Positions 15,888-27,124 of a stretch of DNA of 64,000 nucleotides are shown here, in pieces. Within the stretch, counting starts at the first letter, position 1; each line of letters opens with the position of its first letter. The position numbers and the translations under genes are program-made. The notes under the pieces are model-generated. The model ran no database searches and was not told the origin of the DNA. It saw only the letters and a program-made list of their open reading frames with translations. The stretch is from Gyromitra esculenta (Eukaryota > Ascomycota > Pezizomycetes > Pezizales > Discinaceae): the NCBI GenBank assembly GCA_038503075.1, contig JBCAML010000020.1, positions 1 to 64,000 on the forward strand, given 5' to 3'.

Positions 15888-18800
15888 TACTGTTGTTTCT
15901 TGTGATATGTCCATTGGTCCAAGATTTTCTCGATATAATATTCTTCTTGGTCGTTGACAACAACAGGCGTTGGGGGAGGAATGATTTGTCCGGGAAGAGC
16001 ATCATGGGCCGCAGGTTTCAATAAAGAAACATGAAAGACAGGGTGGTACTTGACTGAGGATGGAAGGTCAACTTCGTAGGCAAAAGGAGAGATCATCTTC
16101 TTAATCGGATAGGGTCCCATCCATTTCCAATCCAACTTTCTAGCATTACGGGTAGTTCTAATGTTCTTCATTGAAACGAAGACATGGTCATCGACTCGGT
16201 AAGCTGGAGCAGGTATACGGTGTCTATTCGTGGCCGTTTCTTGAATATCTTGGGCCGTCCTTATTTGCGTTCGTAGATGGTTATAGAGTTCCTGCATTGT
16301 TTGACTAAACGAGGCAGCATCTAGGCTCTGAGGGGTCGCTTGGGTTGGGAGGAGAGTAGTATCAAAACGAGGATGGTACCCATAGTTAGCAAAGAAAGGA
16401 GAAACTTTGGTACTCGCAGATTCCTGGTTATTTGCTGAGAACTCGGCCATAGGTAACCAGTTACTCCAGTCCTCTTGTTGATAAGATACATAAGATCGTA
16501 GGTACTGTTCCATAACCGCGTTTAGTCTCTCCGTCTGTCCGTCTGTCTCAGGGTGGAAAGCAGTAGACATTCTGGCCTGAATCCCAAGGCGTTGACACAA
16601 TTCTTTCCAGAAATGGGCTGTAAATTAGGTACCTCGGTCTGATGTGATATGCGTAGGTAACCCATGTAATTTCCAGACATGTTGTAGATATAAATCAGCT
16701 ACATCTCTGGAGTTGACGGTAGTATTGCAAGGGATAAGATGGCGCATTTTGGACAGTCGGTCGACTACTACCATGATAGCATCATAGCCATTCGATTCGG
16801 GGAGGCCGGTAACGAAATCCATAGAGATTTCTTGCCATGGGCGATTAGGAATGGGTAGGGGACGGAGAACTCCTTGGGTACGTTGGGTAACTGGTTTTGC
16901 CTTCTGGCAAATATGACAGTTACGGACATATTGCCCGATCGACTTCCTCATCTTGGGCCAATAGAACCTTCTAGCAAGGAGTTCGAAGGTTTTATCACGT
17001 CCTGGATGGCCTGCGGCAGGGGCATCGTGGTGTCTCTTGATCAATTCAAGGCGGAGGGGGGCAGAGTCTGGAACGTAGATACAGTCTCGGTAATAGAGGT
17101 TTCCATTTTCCTCCTTGCACTCGCTTAAGGTAATCTCCTTGGATTGTTGGTCCTTATTCCTTAACGCTAGGAGGATCTTTTCAGGAAACTTGTCAGCGAT
17201 ATATCCTTCTGCAAATAGCTTTTTTAGGGGGGCGTCCAATTCAGCGGCTTCGTTTGATAAAGAAGCCGACAACAAACTTAGCTTAGGGTCAAGATTTTCC
17301 TTCTTTAGCACCACCTGGCTCTGATGTGCTAGTCGTTCATCCCCTTCCTTGGGGAGATCTCCTGATCTCCTGGCCAACGCATCCGGTTTTCCCCCTTGGT
17401 TTCCTGGTCTATACGTGATCACAAAATCAAAACGCGATAGGTATTCAGCCCATCTAGCTTGACGGCGATTGAGTTGCTTGGTACTCATAAAGTACTCGAG
17501 GTTCTTATGGTCACTGATCACGTCGATAGGGTGTTTCGAACCTTCGAGTTCCGGGCGCCATTCTTCGAAGACCCTGATGATAGCTAGCAGTTCCTTGTCG
17601 TAAATCTCGTAATTGCATTCCGCTGGGGAATGTTTCTTCGAGAAGAAGGCCACTGGGTGTAAAATGCCATTATCATCGTACTGCGATAGGACTCCTCCGG
17701 ATACGAAATCTGAAGCATCCGTTTCCACGATAATTTTCTTGTCAGGATCAAAGTGGATAAGGATCGGGGCAGTAGTGAAGGCGTGTTTGAGGTTTTCGAA
17801 AGCTATGTCGGCTTCGACAGACCATTCAAAAGAAATACCTTTCTTAGTGAGGGCAGTAAGAGGGGCAGCTAGTTTGGAGAATCCTAGTATGAACCGACGA
17901 TAGAAATTGGCAAAACCCAGAAACGCCTGAATATCTTTTACGCTCTTGAGTGTTCCCCACTCTCGAACAGCCTTGAGTTTCTCTTCATCCATTTTAATGC
18001 CATCAGGGGTGAGGATAAGACCAAGGTACTTAGTAGTCTGTACCTCAAAATCACATTTTTCAGGTTTTAGCAGGATATCGTTGTTTTTGAGAGTTTGCAG
18101 GACTTTGCTGACGTGAATCTGATGCTCCTCGAAGGTATCACTGTAGATGAGGATATCATCCAGATAGGCGGTGCAGAAGATATCCAGGTATTCCGTGAGG
18201 CAGTCATTTACGAATCGTTGGAATGTTCCGGGGGCATTGGTTAAACCGAATGGCATAACCTGGTATTCATAGAGACCATACCGGGTGCGGAAGGCGGTTT
18301 TCCATTCATCTCCCTCCACAATGCGCACTTGGTGATATCCATCACGAAGGTCTAGTTTGGTATACCATTGTGCCTTGGCAAGCCGGTCCAGGGTTTCGCG
18401 GATGAGGGGAGAGGTATAACGATCCTTGACGGTAATAGCATTCAGGCCTCGGTAGTCCACGCAAAGTCGTAGGGAACCGTCAGCTTTTTTGACAAATAGG
18501 ACGCGGGATCCGGCGGGAGAGGAACTAGCACGAATGAATCCCTTCTCAAGATTATCCTCGATATACTTCTTCAAGACAATCAGCTCTTCTCGGGACATTC
18601 CGTACAGTGGTCCGAAGGGGGCATCTTGTCCGTCCATCAGCTGTATCTTATGGTCATAGGAGCGGCAGGGGGGTAATCCTTGGGCTTTTTTCTTGTCGAA
18701 CATATCCAAAAATTCGTGGTATTCTGCAGGAATACGTGACTTCCACTCTTCTTTGGTCGTTTTGTCATCTATGATTTTATTTATTTCATATAGTGACATG

Positions 18801-19423
18801 GCATAGGCTTGTGAGTTTCGTTTTCTGGTGAGAGTTCTAAAACTGGCAGCACCAATAAACGAAAGGTTTAGCTTAGGGGGAGCTGGGATCGAGGAGGTGG
18901 TCACAACTGGTGAACGAGGAGCGCAGTGGGTGGTGCAGAGTTTGGAGTTAAACTCAATGCGTTTATCGGCAAAATGGAAGCGAACATCATGGTGATTCAT
19001 CCATGGTATGCCTAAGACCAGGGGGTAATGGCCAAGTTGTGTTACAAAACAGGGGGCTTGTTCACAATGGTTTTGTACCGAGAGGTTGAGATTGGCGATG
19101 TGTGTGATGTCTCCTGAGCTGACAGGACGACCATCGATGACTTCAAGTTGACGGGGAGTTTTTAAGGGGGTAAGAGGTAGGGAGTGGTGACTCGCAAATT
19201 TCTGATCAATAAATGCAAATCCGGAGGCTCCAGTGTCTAGTAGGGCGTGTGTTTTTATGGTTTTATTGCTATGGGAAATATTGCACGATATTACAAAATG
19301 TTCCCCATCCAATTGATCCTCCACGCTTATACCAGAAACCGAAAACCCAGAAATCGAAAAGGCAGATAAAGGTAAAAAATTTTGAACCAAGGTGGGGTCA
19401 CTGATCGACCTTGGTTGAACTAG
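15888..19423 (-). pseudogene. pol: Element beta Pol (protease to first half of chromodomain), nonsense-mutated
   Basis: Read in the -1 frame from the slippery site. It contains LLDTGASGFAFID, RT with LCVDYRGLN and YLDDILIYSD, RNase H with VETDASDF, integrase zinc finger with NCHICQKAK, SMDFVTGLP, TSDRGT and ETDGQTERLN. One in-frame TAA (minus strand, near 16625) replaces the glutamine codon in TSDRGTQF, a CAA-to-TAA change inside the integrase core. The chromodomain is cut at 15888 by gamma and continues at 9488. The protein is roughly the same length as A and B Pol but clearly diverged, so it is a separate subfamily. Confidence 0.93.
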
Positions 19424-19501
19424 TTTAAAGCCTCGCTTGAGGCGTTCGCAGACTCTAGGGCAAAAAATTGAGGCGGGAGAGGTGGCGGCGGTAAGGAAGA
19501 G
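19420..19501 (-). pseudogene. gag: Element beta Gag C-terminal piece with frameshift site
   Basis: The minus strand reads SSLPPPPLPPQFFALESANASSEALN-TAG, matching the proline-rich Gag tail of A and B. The frameshift heptamer T TTA AAC is at 19423-19429, and the pol frame follows at -1. It was separated from the rest of gag (25422-26627) by insertion of D. Confidence 0.82.
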
Positions 19502-19912
19502 TTTCATGGATGGTTGTTACAGTGATCGGTTAGGTACATGGGTACACGGTTGTCGAGTTTCGTTGTCGTTCTTTGTGTTTCTATGAGTTTTTCGTTACAA
19601 TGAGTCATGTCTTTGTCATCGAAAGAGTTGGAACGTGGTATATAAGCGAAGGGATTTCCCCTCATCTTGTACTTTTCCTTCTTCTTTCTTTAAGCAACGT
19701 CTTCTATAGCACACTCACTGTATTCTACCAATACATCCATAGATTACACCTCGTAATCTTTCGCCGTCGCCGTCTTCAAGTTACCTCAACTTGAACCCTT
19801 TGTAGAGCCTGTAGAATCCTCGCACCTTCTCCTGTCGTTGGATTTTCGTTCAAGTAGCACTGCTCATCTCGGGGGATACCTGAGAGCTTGACGAGAATCT
19901 CGCTCCTTGAGA
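19502..19912 (+). mobile_element. Element D 5' LTR
   Basis: 411 bp, TTTCA...TGAGA. It has TATATAA near 19640, self-primer AAGCAACGT at 19692-19700, a TTCAAGTT/AACTTGAA hairpin (19777-19797), and the terminal hairpin with GGATA loop (19846-19894). Confidence 0.9.
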
Positions 19913-19925
19913 TTACGTTACTTCC
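19913..19925 (+). other. Element D primer-binding site
   Basis: TTACGTTACTTCC directly after the LTR. It pairs with the D self-primer AAGCAACGT except for one position (ACGTTACTT against ACGTTGCTT in A, B and beta), which could weaken priming. Confidence 0.65.
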
Positions 19926-19970
19926 ATATCTACACCCTCTACCAATTACCCGCCTACTTTCAACGTCACC

Positions 19971-21218
19971 ATGAGCAGCTCCACTCCCGCCCCCTGGACC
20001 TTCCCTACCTTTGAGAACTTCCAAGCCGCCGCCAACGCCGATCTCGCCTCCGCCTACGAGGAAATCCGCTCGCACTACCAACAGCGAGTAGATAACCTCA
20101 CCTACGCGGACCTACAACTTGAGGAAGCTACTCAAGAAAGAAACAATATGACAGCCAGATTCAATACCTGCCAGTCCCAGTTGCAGGCAGCCGAAGCAGA
20201 AATCGCCCGCCTCCAAAACGCCGCTCCCCCACCACCTGCACCATCGCCGCCACCCCCTCCGGCTCACACTCAAGGAGGCCGCTCGGATAAAATGCCTGAC
20301 CCAGATAAGTTCAATGGGTCCCGTGATAAACTCCCCGGATTCGTTTTACAACTCCGGTCGAAACTCTCGGTTAACGCCGACCGCTTCTCAAACAGCAACA
20401 ATATGGTATTGTATGCTATTAGCCGCCTCGAGGGAGCCGCCCTTGAACAAGTTCGCCACTCCGTCCTTCCTGACGGAACTACCACCTGGAACTCCGCCGC
20501 CGACCTGATCACCGCCTTGGAAACAGCCTTCGGCGACCCCGACCCCCTCGGTACCGCCCGCCGTGAACTGCACCAACTCCGACAAGGGAAGCGAGATTTC
20601 TCTGCCTATCTTGCCGATTTTCAACGCATCATGGGGCGCCTCAACTATGATGAGTCAGCGAAAAACGATGCTCTGGAGTTCGGCATGTCGGACGAACTAA
20701 AAGAAGCAGTAGTGACTGTTGCCGACTTCCCCACCACCTTCACTTCCCTCTGCGCCTTCCTTCTCCGCTTGGACAACCGAATCCGAGCAAGAAGGGAAGA
20801 AAAGAAAAACGCCGTCCGTAACACCATGGGACAATTCGCCGCCCCTGCCGCCGCCCCCGCCGCCTTTACTCCTGCTTCCTCCTCCTTCGCCCCTGGAGGA
20901 CTGGTCCCCATGGATCTCTCTTTCGGTCGTACTTCCACCTCTCGTCCCGCCCCTGAACAACGATATGTTCAAGTAAATGGAAGAAGAAAACTATCTCCAG
21001 AAGAGAAATCCTGGAGACAAACCAATAATCGCTGCCTATTCTGCGCTGGGGAAGGACATATCTTTTCGAACTGCCCTTCTGCCTCCAAGCGCCCCGCCAT
21101 GAGAGGGGCCGTCACTAATGCCGCCGCCGCACCACCAGCTCCCTCTGTTTTTCCGCCGCCGCTGCCCCCTCGCTTTCCTGCTTTCGATGCAGCAGACTCA
21201 GTTGAGTCTTTAAACTAG
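19971..21218 (+). CDS. gag: Element D Gag
   Basis: 415 residues beginning MSSSTPAPWTF; the ATG is 58 bp after the LTR, matching A and B. It is intact, with coiled-coil-like N-terminus, proline-rich linker, capsid-like LHQLRQGKRDFSAYLADFQR and CCHC knuckle CLFCAGEGHIFSNC, ending ESLN-TAG. It would make particle structural protein, but D Pol is interrupted, so mobility would need a helper. Confidence 0.94.
   Translation: MSSSTPAPWTFPTFENFQAAANADLASAYEEIRSHYQQRVDNLTYADLQLEEATQERNNMTARFNTCQSQLQAAEAEIARLQNAAPPPPAPSPPPPPAHTQGGRSDKMPDPDKFNGSRDKLPGFVLQLRSKLSVNADRFSNSNNMVLYAISRLEGAALEQVRHSVLPDGTTTWNSAADLITALETAFGDPDPLGTARRELHQLRQGKRDFSAYLADFQRIMGRLNYDESAKNDALEFGMSDELKEAVVTVADFPTTFTSLCAFLLRLDNRIRARREEKKNAVRNTMGQFAAPAAAPAAFTPASSSFAPGGLVPMDLSFGRTSTSRPAPEQRYVQVNGRRKLSPEEKSWRQTNNRCLFCAGEGHIFSNCPSASKRPAMRGAVTNAAAAPPAPSVFPPPLPPRFPAFDAADSVESLN
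21209..21215 (+). promoter_or_regulatory. -1 ribosomal frameshift site T TTA AAC (element D)
   Basis: Gag codons TCT (21207) TTA (21210) AAC (21213) TAG (21216). Slipping back one base makes the next codon CTA at 21215-21217, and the pol frame is open from there through 21266 onward. Confidence 0.87.
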
Positions 21219-24200
21219 TTCAACCGGAGTCGCATTGTGACCCTGCTCCGGTTTCTTTTTCTTCTTTGTCAGCGTTCTCTATTTCTGGGTTCTCAGTGTC
21301 AGATGTATGCGTGGAGGATAATTTGGATGGGGAGCACTTTGTAGTTTCTTGTAGTCTCACCCACCAAAATAAAATTATAAAAACACACGCACTTCTTGAC
21401 ACTGGGGCCTCAGGGTTCGCTTTCATTGATGAAAACTTCGTGCGTCACCATTCCCTGCCATTGTCTCCCCTTAAAAACCCTCGCCAATTGGAAGTCATTG
21501 ACGGCCGAACAATTGCCTCAGGAGATATTACCAATCTCTGCCACTTGGAACTTTCTATTCAACAACATAACGAGAAAGCTCCCTTCTTCGTCACCAAACT
21601 AGGACACTACCCCCTAGTGCTCGGTATCCCGTGGATGAATCTTCATGACGTCCACCTACAATTCGCCAACAAAAGCATTGAATTCAACTCTGAATTCTGC
21701 ACTACCCACTGTGCCTCCAAACAACCTATTGTTTCCGTCGCCGCCATCCCGCCTCCAACTAAGCTTAACGCCGCCTTTATTGGAGCCGCCAGTTTCCGCA
21801 TGCTCGCTAGAAAAAAGGGTATTCAGGTCTATTCGATGTCTCTATATGAAATAAACAAAGTCCTCGATAGCAAAACCACTAAAGAGAAATGGAGACAAAG
21901 GATACCCGTAGAGTACCATGAATACCTAGACATGTTTGACAAAGCAAAAGCCCAAGGACTCCCCCCCCGTCGCCCTTATGATCATCGCATTACCCTCCAA
22001 GAGGGCAAAGAACCACCATTCGGTCCCCTCTACGGTATGTCACGAGATGAACTTCTAGTCCTTAAGAAGTACATCGAAGACAACCTAGAGAAGGGTTTTA
22101 TTCGCGCTAGTTCATCTTCTGCCGGTTCCCCCGTTCTCTTCGCCGCAAAACCCGACGGATCTCTACGTCTCTGCGTAGACTATCGAGGCCTTAATGCCCT
22201 CACCGTCAAAGACCGATACACCTCCCCGCTTGTTAAAGAGACCCTCGATCGCCTCGCTAAAGCACAATGGTATTCCAAACTAGACCTTCGAGACGGATTT
22301 CACCAAATCCGCATCGCAGAGGGAGAAGAATGGAAGACCACTTTTAGGACTCGTTATGGCCTCTACGAATACATGGTTATGCCATTCGGCCTCACCAATG
22401 CCCCCGGTACCTTCCAGCGCTTTGTCAATGATTCTCTCCGAGAATATTTGGACCTCTTTTGTACAGCTTATCTTGACGATATCCTTATTTATAGTGATAC
22501 CCTTGCTGAACATAAAAGCCACGTCCGACAAGTCCTTGACGCCTTGAAAGCCAATGATATACTTCTCAAACCTGAGAAGTGCGAATTCCACGTCCAATCC
22601 ATAAAATACCTCGGACTAATCCTCACACCTGAAGGGATCAAGATGGACGAAGAGAAACTCAAAGCCGTACGAGACTGGAACCGCCCAAAATGCATTAAAG
22701 ACGTCCAAGCCTTCCTCGGTTTTGCAAACTTCTACCGACGATTTATCCTGGGATTCTCTCGCCTGGCAGCACCCCTCACCTCTTTTACAAAAAAAGGTAT
22801 CGTTTTCGAATGGACAATCGAGGCAGAACTCGCATTTGAAGCCCTGAAAGATGCCTTTACCAAAGCCCCTGTACTCATCCACTTCGACCCTCGAAAGAAG
22901 ATCTTTGTGGAATCGGATGCTCCTGACTTCGTCTCCGGTGGTGTCCTCTCCCAATTCGACGATAGTGGTGTACTCCACCCTGTAGCATTCTTTTCTAAGA
23001 AACACTCACCGGCTGAATGTAATTACGAAATCTACGATAAGGAATTACTAGCCATTATCCGTTGCTTTGAGGAATGGCGCCCTGAGCTCGAAGGCTCTGA
23101 ACTCCCTATCTCTGTCATCACGGATCATAAAAATCTGGAATACTTTATGACCACTAAGCAACTGAACCGAAGACAAGTCAGATGGGCCGAATACCTTTCA
23201 CGTTTCGACTTTGTCATTACATATAGACCAGGAGTACAAGGAGGAAAGCCGGATGCATTGACTCGGAGATCAGGAGATCTCCCTGAAGGAGATGAAAGAC
23301 TACGACACCAACACCAAGTAGTCCTGAAGGAGAAGAATCTGGACCCTAAGCTGAGTTTGTTTTCGGGTTCTTTACTAAACGAACCCGCTGAATTGGATGC
23401 CACCCTTGAAACCCTAATGAATCAAGGATACAACGCTGACCCGTTCCCACGAAAAATCCTTTTAGCACTTAGGAATGGCGAACGATAATCCAAGGAAATT
23501 ACCTTAGGCGATTGTACCGAGATGAATAGCCGCCTCTTCTACCGACAAAGACTTTATATTCCTGATTATGATCCTCTTCGCCTCCTTATCCTACAGCGAC
23601 ACCATGACGCCCCCTCTGCCGGCCACCCAGGACGTGAAAAATCCTTTGAACTCATCTCAAGATGCTTTTACTGGCCAAAGATGAGAGAATACATCGGACG
23701 TTATACCCGGAATTGTCATATTTGCCGACGAGCAAAACCAAGCACCCTCGGTACCCACGGCGTTCTAAAACCACTCCCAATCCCCAACCGCCCCTGGGAA
23801 GAATTGTCGATGGACTTCGTTACTGGCCTCCCAGAATCTAACGGCTTTGATGCCATTATGGTCATCGTGGATCGACTTTCGAAAATGCGACACCTTGTCC
23901 CGTGTAATACTACCGTTAACACAGAACAGACTGCCGAGCTATACCTCCAAAACGTATGGAAACTCCATGGACTTCCCTCTCATATTACTTCCGATAGAGG
24001 AACACAGTTCACCGCAAAGTTTTGGAAGCACCTCTGTCAGCGTTTGAATATTGCCGCCCGCATGTCTACATCCTTTCACCCAGAGACTGATGGACAAACT
24101 GAACGACTCAACGCCGTGATGGAGCAATACCTCCGTTGTTACGTCTCCTACCAGCAGGACGACTGGTCAAAGTGGTTACCCATCGCTGAATTCGCCACCA

Positions 24201-24892
24201 ATAACAAAGAATCCACAAGTACCAAAGCTACGCCCTTCTTTCCGAATTATGGCTATCACCCTCGCTTCGATACCTCAATCGTTCCTAATGACCGCGCTCC
24301 CCAGACCCTCGATGCTGAAGGCTTCGCCTCCAAGATGGAAGAACTCAGAGACTTCCTCCGAGTACAGATGAGGACAGCCCAAGATATCTTCGAGTCAAGT
24401 ACAAACCGACACTGCACTCCTGCTCCAGTGTTCAGAGAAAAGGACGAAGTGTTTGTGTCAATGAAGAACATGAGGACGACTCGAAACTCAAGGAAGTTGG
24501 ATTGGAAATGGAGTGGCCCTTTTCCGGTGAAACGCGTTATTTCAGCTTATGCCTATGAAATTGACCTCCCAAGATCAATGAAGTATCACCCCGTGTTCCA
24601 CGTCTCGTTGATCAAAGCAGCTCCCGTCGACCCACTCCCCGGTCAGATTATTACACCACCCCCACCAGTTCAAGTGAATGACCATGAGGAATACCTCGTT
24701 GAAGCTATTCTAGATTCCCGTTTACACCGTGGAAAACTCCAATACTTGGTCGAATGGACTGGCTATGCACTACCCACCTGGGAACCCGCGGAGTACCATG
24801 AAGAAACGGAAGCTGTGGATTCTTTCCACCAACGATACCCGGATAAACCAAGGGAAAGAGCGATTAGTGTTCGCAGGAGCTCACGGCTATGA
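21215..24892 (+). pseudogene. pol: Element D Pol polyprotein with one nonsense codon
   Basis: About 1,225 codons in the same frame throughout, one codon shorter than A (a glutamate missing in DLPEGDERL). A TAA at 23486-23488 replaces the glutamine codon of the GERQSKEI segment between RNase H and integrase; the frame continues at once afterwards. Protease DTGASGFAFID, RT YLDDILIYSD, integrase SMDFVTGLP, TSDRGTQF and ETDGQTERLN, and the chromodomain are otherwise intact. The RNase H motif reads SDAPDF instead of SDASDF. Truncation would remove integrase and chromodomain unless the stop is suppressed. Confidence 0.93.
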
Positions 24893-24903
24893 GGGGGGGC
24901 TAC

Positions 24904-25374
24904 TTTCATGGATGGTTGTTACAGTGATCGGTTAGGTACATGGGTACACGGTTGTCGAGTTTCGTTGTCGTTCTTTGTGTTTCTATGAGTTTTTCGTTAC
25001 AATGAGTCATGTCTTTGTCATCGAAAGAGTTGGAACGTGGTATATAAGCGAAGGGATTTCCCCTCATCTTGTACTTTTCCTTCTTCTTTCTTTAAGCAAC
25101 GTCTTCTATAGCACACTCACTGTATTCTACCAATACATCCATAGATTACACCTCGTAATCTTTCGCCGTCGCCGTCTTCAAGTTACCTCAACTTGAACCC
25201 TTTGTAGAGCCTGTAGAATCCTCGCACCTTCTCCGGTCGTTGGATTTTCGTTCAAGTAGCACTGCTCATCTCGGGGGATACCTGAGAGCTTGACGAGAAT
25301 CTCACTCCATTTTCGTTCAGAGTAGCACTGCTCATTCCCGGTATACCCGGTAGCTCTGACGACCCTTCACTCCT

Positions 25375-25379
<5 letters not shown>
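24904..25379 (+). mobile_element. Element D 3' LTR with duplicated terminal hairpin
   Basis: Matches the 5' LTR nearly base for base to about 25308, preceded by the GAGGGGGGGCTAC polypurine tract (24891-24903). A second, diverged copy of the terminal hairpin follows (25312-25362): outer stem TCGTTCAGAG/CTCTGACGA, linker TAGCACTGCTCA, inner CCGG/CCGG. The LTR end CGAGA merges into the GA repeat. Confidence 0.8.

Positions 25380-25409
<30 letters not shown>
25376..25409. repeat. (GA)n microsatellite at element D/beta junction
   Basis: About 17 GA dinucleotides. The left flank of D also ends in AAGAG, so the expansion probably grew from the TSD or LTR end and hides the duplication. Confidence 0.9.
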
Positions 25410-25410
<1 letters not shown>

Positions 25411-26627
25411 GGAGCGTGCGGTTACGTGCGGTTAGCAGGTGGGGCGGTGAGGGCTCCTCTCATCGTAGGTTTTTTGGGAGCTGAGGGGCAATTGGCGTAG
25501 GAGTGATCCGGGGCAGCACAGAACATACACTTTCCAGTGGCGCGGCGCCATTGTTTCTCTTCCTCCGAAAGTTTTCTTCGTCCGTTGACCATTGTGTATC
25601 GTTGGTCTTGAGGAGGGTGAGAAAGATTGCTGGTACATCCGAAAGACAGGTCCATAGGGGCTAGTCCTCCTGGGGTAAAGGAGGAAGCAGGGGTGAAGGC
25701 GGCAGGGGCACTGAATTGACCCATATTGTCTCTGGCACTTCCCCGTTTCTCTGCCTTGCGGGCTCGGATTCGGTTATCCAATCGGGTAAGGGTAAGAATC
25801 ATCTCCGGGAGGTTCGCAGGGGCGATAGGTGCGAACACCATTGCTTCCTTGAGTTCTTTCGACATGCCATGTTCCAGGGCATCCATCTTGGAGTTCTCGT
25901 CGAAGTTTAGTTGGCCCATGATCCTTTGAAAATCGGCTAGATAAGCCGAAAAATCACGTTTCCCTTGACGGAGTTGGTGGAGTTCCCGTCGAGCGGTGCC
26001 GGTTGGGTCTGGGTCGCCAAAGGCAGTTTCCAGGGCGGCGATAAGTTGCTCTGCGCTGGTCCAGGTGGTGAGGCCTGAGGGGAGAACAGTGTGTCGAACT
26101 TGTTCTAACGCTGCTCCTTCTAGACGGTTGATAGTATAGAGGATCATTGTGGTCTCGTTGGCAAAGCGGTCCCGGTTGACAGTGAGTTTGGAGCGTAGTT
26201 GTAGGATAAAACCGGGGAGTTTGGTTCGAGATCCGTCAAACTTCTCAGGATCTGGCATCCGTTCCGATCGGTGAGAATTTGTTGACGGAGGTGGGGTGGC
26301 CGTAAGATTAGGTGGAGCGGGAGGGGCTTGGGTAGCGGCTCGAGCTTCGTTTCGCTCTTGTCGCAACCGAGCGATTAGACTTGCAGCCTCGGTAACTCGT
26401 TGGTCCTGTTCTGTGGCGTGGCGGAGGGCGTTATCGGTTTGAATGCGAGTGGTGTTGAGTTTGACCTCAGTTTCTCGCTCGCTTTCCTGGAGGGCATCGA
26501 TTTGGTCCTCTAGGGCTTGGTTGAGGTCCCTGAGTTCATTATAGAGCTCCGCGGGATCATCTCTGTAGGCTTGGGCAAAAGCTTCCCTGGTGGGGAAGCG
26601 TTTTGTGGCGACGGCGGCTCCTTCCAT
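25410..26627 (-). pseudogene. gag: Element beta Gag (main part), frameshifted and split
   Basis: 401 residues from MEGAAVATKRF to a premature stop at 25422. Architecture: charged coiled-coil N-terminus (ELRDLNQALEDQIDALQESE), spacer, capsid-like region with GTARRELHQLRQGKRDFSAY shared with A Gag, and a CCHC knuckle CMFCAAPDHSYANC. A tandem duplication of about 10 bp (25416-25435, two copies of CGTGCGGTT) shifts the frame just before the native tail; without it the frame joins the tail at 19501. Element D then separates the two parts. Confidence 0.9.
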
Positions 26628-26690
26628 GGTGGAGTCGATGGGGGTAGGTGTGCTTTGTGTGGATCAGGTGGTAGAAGATGTAGATGTTGG

Positions 26691-26701
26691 AAGCAACGTA
26701 A
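26691..26701 (-). other. Element beta primer-binding site
   Basis: Minus-strand TTACGTTGCTT follows the 5' LTR, perfectly complementary over nine bases to the AAGCAACGT in its own LTR. Confidence 0.72.
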
Positions 26702-27124
26702 TCTCACGGTTCAGTCCCTCGATAAGCCCTTCAGTATCCCTGAAGGTGAGCAGTGCTACTTAGGCGAGGTACTAACACGTTCGAGGAGTGCAGTGTTTCT
26801 ACAAGTTCTACGAGGGGTCTATCTCAAGGCGAGATAAGTGCAGCGAGGTGGACAGCGACAGCGAGGGTTCTGAGATAGAACCGAAATAGTATTTAAGATA
26901 ATACAAGTAGAAGTGACGAGAACGTTGCTTAAGGAAAGAAGAAGAAGAAGAACGAAAGCAACCAAAATCCTTTCTTAAATACCCCGCTTTTCAATAGCAC
27001 CAACAACAACCCGGCAACAACCGAAACACAAAGACATTATTATAATAACCCAAAACTTAACCAAACAACAAAGAAATTATACAACCATCCGAACTACGAC
27101 TCATCCCTGAATCAATCCATGAAA
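26702..27124 (-). mobile_element. Element beta 5' LTR
   Basis: 423 bp with terminal hairpin (26718-26768), the three further leader hairpins, self-primer and TTAAATA box. The TSD AGGTT follows at 27125-27129. Confidence 0.9.

Larger units (their letters stand above)
19502..25379 (+). mobile_element. Element D: full-length Gypsy retrotransposon in opposite orientation
   Basis: 5.9 kb on the plus strand, inside the Gag C-terminus of beta. LTRs are at 19502-19912 and 24904-25379. Gag is intact; pol has one nonsense codon. The right LTR has an extra diverged copy of the terminal hairpin and then runs into a GA microsatellite, so the right boundary and TSD are not certain. The left boundary TTTCATGGATGG is clear. 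It belongs to the same protein subfamily as A and B. Confidence 0.92.
3122..27124 (-). mobile_element. Element beta: full-length Gypsy chromovirus, host of nested insertions
   Basis: Bounded by two similar LTRs (3122-3523 and 26702-27124) and an exact AGGTT TSD (3117-3121 and 27125-27129). Read on the minus strand the order is 5' LTR, PBS, gag (26627-25422 and 19501-19420), pol (19423-15888, 9488-9361, 3542-3524) and 3' LTR. A, gamma (with B inside) and D are inserted into it. It is inactive: gag has a frameshifting duplication, pol a nonsense codon, and three insertions interrupt it. Its proteins are clearly a different subfamily from A, B and D. Confidence 0.92.
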
